Assembly (NCBI GenBank): GCA_964247055.1
Contig: OZ176050.1
Location: 1-64,000, forward strand
Direction: 5' to 3'
Source: Paragordius varius
Taxonomy: Eukaryota; Nematomorpha
Length of the DNA stretch: 64,000 nucleotides
The notes under the pieces were generated by a model that was not told where the DNA came from, did no database searches, and saw only the letters and a program-made list of their open reading frames with translations. Position numbers and translations under genes: made by a program. This document shows positions 9,722 through 22,700 of the stretch, piece by piece (position 1 is the stretch's first letter; every line of letters starts with the position of its first letter).

Positions 9722-10540
9722 CAAACGAACTGGCGACTGCTAGGAAGAGACTGACGACACATAGGATGATTGTTAAAAATGACTGACGACGGATAGGGGA
9801 ATGCAGGAAAACCAACTGACGACGGCTAGAAAGTGACGGACAAAAAATGACTGACGACGGATAGGAGGAATGCCGAAAAATGACTGACGACGGATAGGAT
9901 GATTGTTGAAAAATGACTGACGACGGATAGGAGGAATGCCGAAAAATGACTGACGACGGATAGGATGATTGTTGAAAAATGACTGACGACGGATAGAATA
10001 ATTGCTGAAAAATGACTGACGACGGATAGGAGGAATGCCGAAAAATGACTGACGACGGATAGGATGATTGTTGAAAAATGACTGACGACGGATAGGAGGA
10101 ATGCCGAAAAATGACTGACGACGGATAGGATGATTGTTGAAAAATGACTGACGACGGATAGAATAATTGCTGAAAAATGACTGACGACGGATAGGAGGAA
10201 TGCCGAAAAATGACTGACGACGGATAGGATGATTGTTGAAAAATGACTGACGACGGATAGGAGGAATGCCGAAAAATGACTGACGACGGATAGGATGATT
10301 GTTGAAAAATGACTGACGACGGATAGGGCGAATGCAGAAAACTAACTGACGACGGCTAGAAAGTGAGGGACAGAAACAGACTGACGACGGATAGAATAAT
10401 TGCTGAAAAATGACTGACGACGGATAGGAGGAATGCCGAAAAATGACTGACGACGGATAGGATGATTGCTAAAAAATGACTGACGACGGATAGGAGGAAT
10501 GCTGAAAAATGACAGACGACGAATAGGAGGAATGCAAAAA
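9722..10540 (-). repeat. 33-bp subtelomeric minisatellite, right array (inverted)
   Basis: About 24 units of ACTGACGACGGATAG followed by GAGGAATGCCGAAAAATG (type A), GATGATTGTTGAAAAATG (type B) or AATAATTGCTGAAAAATG (type D). A longer GGCTAGAAAGTGA variant occurs near 9820 and 10350. This is the reverse complement of the array at 3067-3482 and about twice as long. It ends at about 10540, where the 173-bp satellite starts mid-monomer with TAGCCCTTTGG. Confidence 0.93.
9850..10311 (-). repeat. 165-bp higher-order repeat (A-B-A-B-D) in the 33-bp array
   Basis: Consecutive 33-bp units starting at 9850, 9883, 9916, 9949 and 9982 have types A, B, A, B, D. The same order restarts at 10015 and again at 10180, where it ends after four units. 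So the array grew by duplicating a five-unit, 165-bp block about 2.8 times. The left array does not show this order clearly. Confidence 0.85.
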
Positions 10541-13500
10541 ATAGCCCTTTGGTAGTTCCATCATCACCCCAAATATTTTTGTGATCGGACTTTAAATGTA
10601 AATTTTATGAATTTTTAAAATATTTAAAAAATTTATTTTATACGATTTTAAAAATAAAAATGGCTACCTAAAATCCAAATTTGATCAGGTGATGTCACCA
10701 TAATTTTTTTTTGGGTAGCCCTATGGTAGTTCCATCATCACCCCAAATATTTTGGAGATCGGGCTATAAATGTAAATTTTATGAATTTTTTAAATATTTA
10801 AAAAATTTATTTTATACGATTTTAAAAATAAAAATGGCTACCTAAAATCCAAATTTGATCAGGTGATGTCACCATAATTTTTTTTGGGTAGCCCTATGGT
10901 AGTTCCATCATCACCCCAAATATTTTTGTGATCGGACTTTAAATGTAAATTTTATGAATTTTTTAAATATTTAAAAAATTTATTTTATACGATTTTAAAA
11001 ATAAAAATGGCTACCTAAAATCAAAATTGGATCAGGTGATGTCACCATAATTTTTTTTGGGTAGCCCTATGGTAGTTCCATCATAACCCCAAATATTTTG
11101 GAGATCGGACTTTAAATGTAAATTTTATGAATTTTTAAAATATTTAAAAAATTTATTTTATACGATTTTAAAAATAAAAATGGCTACCTAAAAACCAAAT
11201 TTGATCAGGTGATGTCACCATAATTTTTTTTGGGTAGCCCTATGGTAGTTCCATCATCACCCCAAATATTTTGGAGATCGGGCTATAAATGTAAATTTTA
11301 GGAATTTTTTAAATATTTAAAAAATTTATTTTATACGATTTTAAAAATAAAAATGGCTACCTAAAAACCAAATTTGATCAGGTGATGTCACCATAATTTT
11401 TTTTGGGTAGCCCTATGGTAGTTCCATCATCACCCCAAATATTTTGGAGATCGGGCTATAAATGTAAATATTATGAATTTTTTAAATATTTAAAAAATTT
11501 ATTTTATACGATTTTAAAAATAATAATGGCTACCTAAAATCCAAATTTGATCAGGTGATGTCGCCATAATTTTTTTTGGGTAACCTTATGGTAGTTCCAT
11601 CATAACCCCAAATATTTTTGAGATCGGACTTTAAATGTAAATTTTATGAATTTTTAAAATATTTAAAAAATTTATTTTATACGATTTTAAAAATAAAAAT
11701 GGCTACCTAAAATCCAAATTTGATCAGGTGATGTCACCATAATTTTTTTTGGGTAGCCCTATGGTAGTTCCATTATCACCCCAAATATTTTGGAGATCGG
11801 GCTATAAATGTAAATTTTATGAATTTTTTAAATATTTAAAAAATTTATTTTATACGATTTTAAAAATAAAAATGGCTACCTAAAATCCAAATTTGATCAG
11901 GTGATGTCGCCATAATTTTTTTTGGGTAACCTTATGGTAGTTCCATCATAACCCCAAATATTTTTGAGATCGGACTTTAAATGTAAATTTTATGAATTTT
12001 TTATATATTTAAAAAATTTATTTTATACGATTTTAAATATAAAAATGGCTACCTAAAATTCAAATTTGATCAGGTGATGTCACCATAATTTTTTTTGGGT
12101 AGCCCTATGGTAGTTCCATCATCACCCCAAATATTTTGGAGATCGGGCTATAAATGTAAATTTTAGGAATTTTTTAAATATTTAAAAAATTTATTTTATA
12201 CGATTTTAAAAATAAAAATGGCTACCTAAAAACCAAATTTGATCAGGTGATGTCACCATAATTTTTTTTGGGTAGCCCTATGGTAGTTCCATCATCACCC
12301 CAAATATTTTGGAGATCGGGCTATAAATGTAAATATTATGAATTTTTTAAATATTTAAAAAATTTATTTTATACGATTTTAAAAATAATAATGGCTACCT
12401 AAAATCCAAATTTGATCAGGTGATGTCGCCATAATTTTTTTTGGGTAACCTTATGGTAGTTCCATCATAACCCCAAATATTTTTGAGATCGGACTTTAAA
12501 TGTAAATTTTATGAATTTTTAAAATATTTAAAAAATTTATTTTATACGATTTTAAAAATAAAAATGGCTACCTAAAATCCAAATTTGATCAGGTGATGTC
12601 ACCATAATTTTTTTTGGGTAGCCCTATGGTAGTTCCATTATCACCCCAAATATTTTGGAGATCGGGCTATAAATGTAAATTTTATGAATTTTTTAAATAT
12701 TTAAAAAATTTATTTTATACGATTTTAAAAATAAAAATGGCTACCTAAAATCCAAATTTGATCAGGTGATGTCACCATAATTTTTTTTGGGTAGCCCTAT
12801 GGTAGTTCCATCATCACCCCAAATGTTTTGGAGATCGGGCTATAAATGTAAATTTTATGAATTTTTTAAATATTTAAAAAATTTATTTTATACGATTTTA
12901 AAAATAAAAATGGCTACCTAAAATCCAAATTTGATCAGGTGATGTCGCCATAATTTTTTTTGGGTAACCTTATGGTAGTTCCATCATAACCCCAAATATT
13001 TTTGAGATCGGACTTTAAATGTAAATTTTATGAATTTTTTATATATTTAAAAAATTTATTTTATACGATTTTAAATATAAAAATGGCTACCTAAAATCCA
13101 AATTTGATCAGGTGATGTCACCATAATTTTTTTTGGGTAGCCCTATGGTAGTTCCATCATCACCCCAAATATTTTGGAGATCGGGCTATAAATATAAATT
13201 TTAGGAATTTTTTAAATATTTAAAAAATTTATTTTATACGATTTTAAAAATAAAAATGGCTACCTAAAATCCAAATTTAATCAGGTGATGTCACCATAAT
13301 TTTTTTTGGGTAGCCCTATGGTAGTTCCATCATCACCCCAAATATTTTGGAGATCGGGCTATAAATGTAAATTTTATGAATTTTTTAAATATTTAAAAAA
13401 TTTATTTTATACGATTTTAAAAATAAAAATGGCTACCTAAAATCCAAATTTGATCAGGTGATGTCGCCATAATTTTTTTTGGGTAACCTTATGGTAGTTC

Positions 13501-16500
13501 CATCATAACCCCAAATATTTTTGAGATCGGACTTTGTATGTAAATTTTATGAATTTTTTATATATTTAAAAAATTTATTTTATACGATTTTAAATATAAA
13601 AATGGCTACCTAAAATTCAAATTTGATCAGGTGATGTCGCCATAATTTTTTTTGGGTAGCCCTATGGTAGTTCCATCATCACCCCAAATATTTTTGAGAT
13701 CGGACTATAAATGTAATTTTTATGAATTTTTTTAATATTTAAAAAATTTATTTTATACGATTTTAAATATAAAAATGGCTACCTAAAATCCAAATTTGAT
13801 CAGGTGATGTCACCATAATTTTTTTTGGGTAGCCCTATGGTAGTTCCATCATCACCCCAAATATTTTGGAGATCGGGCTATAAATGTAAATTTTATGAAT
13901 TTTTAAAATATTTAAAAAATTTATTTCATACGATTTTAAAAATAAAAATGGCTACCTAAAATCCAAATTGGATCAGGTGATGTCACCATAATTTTTTTTG
14001 GGTAGCCCTATGGTAGTTCCATCATCACCCCAAATATTTTGGAGATCGGGCTATAAATGTAAATTTTATGAATTTTTAAAATATTTAAAAAATTTATTTT
14101 ATACGATTTTAAAAATAAAAATGGCTACCTAAAATCCAAATTTGATCAGGTGATGTCACCATAATTTTTTTTGGGTAGCCCTATGGTAGTTCCATCATCA
14201 CCCCAAATATTTTCGAGATCGGAGTATAAATGTAAATTTTATGAATTTTTTAAATATTTAAAAAATTTATTTTATACGATTTTAAAAATAAAAATGGCTA
14301 CCTAAAATCCAAATTTGATCAGGTGATGTCACCATAATTTTTTTTGGGTAGCCCTATGGTAGTTCCATCATCACCCCAAATATTTTAGAGATCGGGCTAT
14401 AAATGTAAATTTTATGAATTTTTTAAATATTTAAAAAATTTATTTTATACGATTTTAAAAATAAAAATGGCTACCTAAAATCCAAATTTGATCAGGTGAT
14501 GTCGCCATAATTTTTTTTGGGTAACCTTATGGTAGTTCCATCATAACCCCAAATATTTTTGAGATCGGGCTATAAATGTAAATTTTATGAATTTTTTAAA
14601 TATTTAAAAAATTTATTTTATACGATTTTAAAAATAAAAATGGCTACCTAAAAACCAAATTTGATCAGGTGACCATAATTTTTTTTGGGTAGCCCTATGG
14701 TAGTTCCATCATCACCCCAAATATTTTGGAGATCGGGCTATAAATGTAAATTTTATGAATTTTTAAAATATTTAAAAAATTTATTTTATACGATTTTAAA
14801 AATAAAAATGGCTACCTAAAAACCAAATTTGATCAGGTGATGTCACCATAATTTTTTTTGGGTAGCCCTATGGTAGTTCCATCATCACCCCAAATATTTT
14901 GGAGATCGGGCTATAAATGTAAATTTTATGAATTTTTTAAATATTTAAAAAATTTATTTTATACGATTTTAAAAATAAAAATGGCTACCTAAAATCCAAA
15001 TTTGATCAGGTGATGTCGCCATAATTTTTTTTGGGTAACCTTATGGTAGTTCCATCATAACCCCAAATATTTTTGAGATCGGACTTTAAATGTAAATTAT
15101 ATGAATTTTTAAAATATTTAAAAAATTTATTTTATACGATTTTAAAAATAAAAATTGCTACCTAAAATCCAAATTTGATCAGGTGATGTCACCATAATTT
15201 TTTTTGGGTAGCCCTATGGTAGTTCCATCATCACCCCAAATATTTTGGAGATCGGGCTATAAATGTAAATTTTATGAATTTTTTAAATATTTAAAAAATT
15301 TATTTTATAGGATTTCAAAAATAAAAATGGCTACCTAAAATCCAAATTTGATCAGGTGATGTCACCATAATTTTTTTTGGGTAGCCCTATGGTAGTTCCA
15401 TCATCACCCCAAATATTTTGGAGATCGGGCTATAAATGTAAATTTTATGAATTTTTTAAATATTTAAAAAATTTATTTTATACGATTTTAAAAATAAAAA
15501 TGGCTACCTAAAATCCAAATTTGATCAGGTGATGTCACCATAATTTTTTTTGGGTAGCCCTATGGTAGTTCCATCATAACCCCAAAAATTTTTGAGATCG
15601 GACTTTAAATGTAAATTTTATGAATTTTTAAAATATTTAAAAAATTTATTTTATACGATTTTAAAAATAAAAATGGCTACCTAAAATCCAAATTTGATCA
15701 GGTGATGTCACCATAATTTTTTTTGGGTAGCGCTATGGTAGTTCCATCATCACCCCAAATATTTTGGAGATCGGGCTATAAATGAAATTTTATGAATTTT
15801 TTAAATATTTAAAAAATTTATTTTATACGATTTTAAAAATAAAAATGGCTACCTAAAATCCAAATTTGATCAGGTGATGTCACCATAATTTTTTTGGGTA
15901 GCCCTATGGTAGTTCCATCATCACCCCAAATATTTTTGTGATCGGACTTAAATGTAAATTTTATGAATTTTTTAAATATTTAAAAAATTTATTTTATACG
16001 ATTTTAAAAATAAAAATGGCTACCTAAAATCAAAATTGGATCAGGTGATGTCACCATAATTTTTTTTGGGTAGCCCTATGGTAGTTCCATCATAACCCCA
16101 AATATTTTGGAGATCGGACTTTAAATGTAAATATTATGAATTTTTAAAATATTTAAAAAATTTATTTTATACGATTTTAAAAATAAAAATGGCTACCTAA
16201 AAACCAAATTTGATCAGGTGATGTCACCATAATTTTTTTTGGGTAGCCCTATGGTAGTTCCATCATCACCCCAAATATTTTGGAGATCGGGCTATAAATG
16301 TAAATTTTATGAATTTTTAAAATATTTAAAAAATTTATTTTATACGATTTTAAAAATAAAAATGGCTACCTAAAAACCAAATTTGATCAGGTGATGTCAC
16401 CATAATTTTTTTTGGGTAGCCCTATGGTAGTTCCATCATCACCCCAAATATTTTGGAGATCGGGCTATAAATGTAAATTTTATGAATTTTTTAAATATTT

Positions 16501-16770
16501 AAAAAATTTATTTTATACGAATTTTAAAATAAAAATGGCTACCTAAAATCCAAATTTGATCAGGTGATGTCGCCATAATTTTTTTTGGGTAACCTTATGG
16601 TAGTTCCATCATAACCCCAAATATTTTTGAGATCGGACTTTAAATGTAAATTAATTTTTAAAATATTTAAAAAATTTATTTTATACGATATTAAAAATAA
16701 AAATGGCTACCTAAAATCCAAATTTGATCAGGTGATGTCACCATAATTTTTTTTGGGTAGCCCTATGGTA
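10541..16770 (+). repeat. Telomere-side satellite block of A/B monomers
   Basis: The first 6.2 kb of the array is nearly all subfamily A (GGAGATCGGGCTATAAATG) and B (TTGAGATCGGACTTTAAATG with GGGTAACC). These types return as smaller blocks at about 18.95-24.0, 26.2-29.86, 31.2-32.1 and 34.1-34.9 kb and are not seen afterwards. Within this block a five-monomer (865-bp) tandem duplication is marked by TTTTAGGAAT at 11296 and 12161; the same variant recurs at 13199, 1038 bp later (six monomers). Confidence 0.85.
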
Positions 16771-19700
16771 ATTCCATCATCACCCCAAATATTTTGGGGA
16801 TCGGACTATAAATGTAATTTTTATGAATTTTTTAAATATTTAAAAAATTTATTTTATACGATTTTAAAAATAAAAATGGCTACCTAAAATCCAAATTTGA
16901 TCAGGTGATGTCACCATAATTTTTTTTGGGTAGCCCTATGGTAGTTCCATCATCACCCCAAATATTTTCGAGATCGGAGTATAAATGTAATTTTTATGAA
17001 TTTTTTAAATATTTAAAAAATTTATTTTATACGATTTTAAAAATAAAAATGGCTACCTAAAATCCAAATTTGATCAGGTGATGTCGCCATAATTTTTTTT
17101 GGGTAGCCCTATGGTAGTTCCATCATCACCCCAAATATTTTCGAGATCGGAGTATAAATGTAATTTTTTTGAATTTTTTAAATATTTAAAAAATTTATTT
17201 TATACGATTTTAAAAATAAAAATGGCTGCCTAAAATCCAAATTTGATCAGGTGATGTCGCCATAATTTTTTTTGCGTAGCCCTATGGTTGTTCCATCATC
17301 ACCCCAAATATTTTGGGGATCGGACTATAAATGTAATTTTTATGAATTTTTTAAATATTTAAAAAATTTTTTTATACGATTTTAAAAATAAAAATGGCTA
17401 CCTAAAATCCAAATTTGATCAGGTGATGTCGCCATAATTTTTTTTGCGTAGCCCTATGGTTGTTCCATCATCACCCCAAATATTTTGGGGATCGGACTAT
17501 AAATGTAATTTTTATGAATTTTTTAAATATTTAAAAAATTTATTTTATACGATTTAAAAAATAAAAATGGCTACCTAAAATCCAAATTTGATCAGGTGAT
17601 GTCACTATAATTTTTTTTGGGTAGCCCTATGGTAGTTCCATCATCACCCCAAATATTGTCGAGATCGGAGTATAAATGTAATTTTTATGAATTTTTTAAA
17701 TATTTAAAAAATTTATTTTATACGATATTAAAAATAAAATTGGCTACCTAAAATCCAAATTTGATCAGGTGATGTCACCATAATTTTTTTTGGGTAGCCC
17801 TATGGTAATTCCATCATCACCCCAAATATTTTGGGGATCGGACTATAAATGTAATTTTTATGAATTTTTTAAATATTTAAAAAATTTATTTTATACGATT
17901 TTAAAAATAAAAATGGCTACCTAAAATCCAAATTTGATCAGGTGATGTCACTATAATTTTTTTTGGGTAGCCCTATGGTAGTTCCATCATCACCCCAAAT
18001 ATTTTCGAGATCGGAGTATAAATGTAATTTTTATGAATTTTTTAAATATTTAAAAATTTATTTTATACGATTTTAAAAATAAAAATGGCTACCTAAAATC
18101 CAAATTTGATCAGGTGATGTCGCCATAATTTTTTTTGGGTAGCCCTATGGTTGTTCCATCATCACCCCAAATATTTTGGGGATCGGACTATAAATGTAAT
18201 TTTTATGAATTTTTTAAATATTTAAAAAATTTATTTTATACGATTTTAAAAATAAAAATGGCTACCTAAAATCCAAATTTGATCAGGTGATGTCACTATA
18301 ATTTTTTTTGGGTAGCCCTATGGTAGTTCCATCCAAATATTGTCGAGATCGGAGTATAAATGTAATTTTTATGAATTTTTTAAATATTTAAAAAATTTAT
18401 TTTATACGATATTAAAAATAAAATTGGCTACCTAAAATCCAAATTTGATCAGGTGATGTCACCATAATTTTTTTTGGATAGCCCTATGGTAATTCCATCA
18501 TCACCCCAAATATTTTGGGGATCGGACTATAAATGTAATTTTTATGAATTTTTTAAATATTTAAAAGATTTATTTTATACGATTTTAAAAATAAAATTGG
18601 CTACCTAAAATCCAAATTTGATCAGGTGATGTCACCATAATTTTTTTTGGATAGCCCTATGGTAATTCCATCATCACCCCAAATATTTTGGGGATCGGAC
18701 TATAAATGTAATTTTTATGAATTTTTTAAATATTTAAAAAATTTATTTTATACGATTTTAAAAATAAAAATGGCTACCTAAAATCCAAATTTGATCAGGT
18801 GATGTCACTATAATTTTTTTGGGTAGCCCTATGGTAGTTCCATCACCCCAAATATTTTCGAGATCGGAGTATAAATGTAATTTTTATGAATTTTTTAAAT
18901 ATTTAAAAAATTTATTTTATACGATTTTAAAAATAAAAATGGCTACCTAAAAACCAAATTTGATCAGGTGACCATAATTTTTTTTGGGTAGCCCTATGGT
19001 AGTTCCATCATCACCCCAAATATTTTGGAGATCGGGCTATAAATGTAAATTTTATGAATTTTTAAAATATTTAAAAAATTTATTTTATACGATTTTAAAA
19101 ATAAAAATGGCTACCTAAAAACCAAATTTGATCAGGTGATGTCACCATAATTTTTTTTGGGTAGCCCTATGGTAGTTCCATCATCACCCCAAATATTTTG
19201 GAGATCGGGCTATAAATGTAAATTTTATGAATTTTTTAAATATTTAAAAAATTTATTTTATACGATTTTAAAAATAAAAATGGCTACCTAAAATCCAAAT
19301 TTGATCAGGTGATGTGGCCATAATTTTTTTTGGGTAACCTTATGGTAGTTCCATCATAACCCCAAATATTTTTGAGATCGGACTTTAAATGTAAATTATA
19401 TGAATTTTTAAAATATTTAAAAAATTTATTTTATACGATTTTAAAAATAAAAATTGCTACCTAAAATCCAAATTTGATCAGGTGATGTCACCATAATTTT
19501 TTTTGGGTAGCCCTATGGTAGTTCCATCATCACCCCAAATATTTTGGAGATCGGGCTATAAATGTAAATTTTATGAATTTTTTAAATATTTAAAAAATTT
19601 ATTTTATAGGATTTCAAAAATAAAAATGGCTACCTAAAATCCAAATTTGATCAGGTGATGTCACCATAATTTTTTTTGGGTAGCCCTATGGTAGTTCCAT

Positions 19701-22700
19701 CATCACCCCAAATATTTTGGAGATCGGGCTATAAATGTAAATTTTATGAATTTTTTAAATATTTAAAAAATTTATTTTATACGATTTTAAAAATAAAAAT
19801 GGCTACCTAAAATCCAAATTTGATCAGGTGATGTCACCATAATTTTTTTTGGGTAGCCCTATGGTAGTTCCATCATAACCCCAAAAATTTTTGAGATCGG
19901 ACTTTAAATGTAAATTTTATGAATTTTTAAAATATTTAAAAAATTTATTTTATACGATTTTAAAAATAAAAATGGCTACCTAAAATCCAAATTTGATCAG
20001 GTGATGTCACCATAATTTTTTTTGGGTAGCGCTATGGTAGTTCCATCATCACCCCAAATATTTTGGAGATCGGGCTATAAATGTAAATTTTATGAATTTT
20101 TTAAATATTTAAAAAATTTATTTTATACGATTTTAAAAATAAAAATGGCTACCTAAAATCCAAATTTGATCAGGTGATGTCACCATAATTTTTTTTGGGT
20201 AGCCCTATGGTAGTTCCATCATCACCCCAAATATTTTTGTGATCGGACTTAAATGTAAATTTTATGAATTTTTTAAATATTTAAAAAATTTATTTTATAC
20301 GATTTTAAAAATAAAAATGGCTACCTAAAATCAAAATTGGATCAGGTGATGTCACCATAATTTTTTTTGGGTAGCCCTATGGTAGTTCCATCATAACCCC
20401 AAATATTTTGGAGATCGGACTTTAAATGTAAATATTATGAATTTTTAAAATATTTAAAAAATTTATTTTATACGATTTTAAAAATAAAAATGGCTACCTA
20501 AAAACCAAATTTGATCAGGTGATGTCACCATAATTTTTTTTGGGTAGCCCTATGGTAGTTCCATCATCACCCCAAATATTTTGGAGATCGGGCTATAAAT
20601 GTAAATTTTATGAATTTTTAAAATATTTAAAAAATTTATTTTATACGATTTTAAAAATAAAAATGGCTACCTAAAAACCAAATTTGATCAGGTGATGTCA
20701 CCATAATTTTTTTTGGGTAGCCCTATGGTAGTTCCATCATCACCCCAAATATTTTGGAGATCGGGCTATAAATGTAAATTTTATGAATTTTTTAAATATT
20801 TAAAAAATTTATTTTATACGAATTTTAAAATAAAAATGGCTACCTAAAATCCAAATTTGATCAGGTGATGTCGCCATAATTTTTTTTGGGTAACCTTATG
20901 GTAGTTCCATCATAACCCCAAATATTTTTGAGATCGGACTTTAAATGTAAATTATATGAATTTTTAAAATATTTAAAAAATTTATTTTATACGATATTAA
21001 AAATAAAAATGGCTACCTAAAATCCAAATTTGATCAGGTGATGTCACCATAATTTTTTTTGGGTAGCCCTATGGTAATTCCATCATCACCCCAAATATTT
21101 TGGAGATCGGGCTATAAATGTAAATTTTATGAATTTTTAAAATATTTAAAAAATTTATTTCATACGATTTTAAAAATAAAAATGGCTACCTAAAATCCAA
21201 ATTGGATCAGGTGATGTCACCATAATTTTTTTTGGGTAGCCCTATGGTAGTTCCATCATCACCCCAAATATTTTGGAGATCGGGCTATAAATGTAAATTT
21301 TATGAATTTTTAAAATATTTAAAAAATTTATTTTATACGATTTTAAAAATAAAAATGGCTACCTAAAATCCAAATTTGATCAGGTGATGTCACCATAATT
21401 TTTTTTGGGTAGCCCTATGGTAGTTCCATCATCACCCCAAATATTTTCGAGATCGGAGTATAAATGTAAATTTTATGAATTTTTTAAATATTTAAAAAAT
21501 TTATTTTATACGATTTTAAAAATAAAAATGGCTACCTAAAATCCAAATTTGATCAGGTGATGTCACCATAATTTTTTTTGGGTAGCCCTATGGTAGTTCC
21601 ATCATCACCCCAAATATTTTAGAGATCGGGCTATAAATGTAAATTTTATGAATTTTTTAAATATTTAAAAAATTTATTTTAGACGATTTTAAAAATAAAA
21701 ATGGCTACCTAAAATCCAAATTTGATCAGGTGATGTCGCCATAATTTTTTTTGGGTAACCTTATGGTAGTTCCATCATAACCCCAAATATTTTTGAGATC
21801 GGGCTATAAATGTAAATTTTATGAATTTTTTAAATATTTAAAAAATTTATTTTATACGATTTTAAAAATAAAAATGGCTACCTAAAAACCAAATTTGATC
21901 AGGTGACCATAATTTTTTTTGGGTAGCCCTATGGTAGTTCCATCATCACCCCAAATATTTTGGAGATCGGGCTATAAATGTAAATTTTATGAATTTTTAA
22001 AATATTTAAAAAATTTATTTTATACGATTTTAAAAATAAAAATGGCTACCTAAAAACCAAATTTGATCAGGTGATGTCACCATAATTTTTTTTGGGTAGC
22101 CCTATGGTAGTTCCATCATCACCCCAAATATTTTGGAGATCGGGCTATAAATGTAAATTTTATGAATTTTTTAAATATTTAAAAAATTTATTTTATACGA
22201 TTTTAAAAATAAAAATGGCTACCTAAAATCCAAATTTGATCAGGTGATGTCGCCATAATTTTTTTTGGGTAACCTTATGGTAGTTCCATCATAACCCCAA
22301 ATATTTTTGAGATCGGACTTTAAATGTAAATTATATGAATTTTTAAAATATTTAAAAAATTTATTTTATACGATTTTAAAAATAAAAATTGCTACCTAAA
22401 ATCCAAATTTGATCAGGTGATGTCACCATAATTTTTTTTGGGTAGCCCTATGGTAGTTCCATCATCACCCCAAATATTTTGGAGATCGGGCTATAAATGT
22501 AAATTTTATGAATTTTTTAAATATTTAAAAAATTTATTTTATAGGATTTCAAAAATAAAAATGGCTACCTAAAATCCAAATTTGATCAGGTGATGTCACC
22601 ATAATTTTTTTTGGGTAGCCCTATGGTAGTTCCATCATTACCCCAAATATTTTGGAGATCGGGCTATAAATGTAAATTTTATGAATTTTTTAAATATTTA

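Noticed and set aside
3067..10540. LTR retrotransposon bounded by the 33-bp arrays
   Set aside because: The end sequences are inverted, not direct, repeats, and no gag, protease, integrase or RT coding sequence is present between them.
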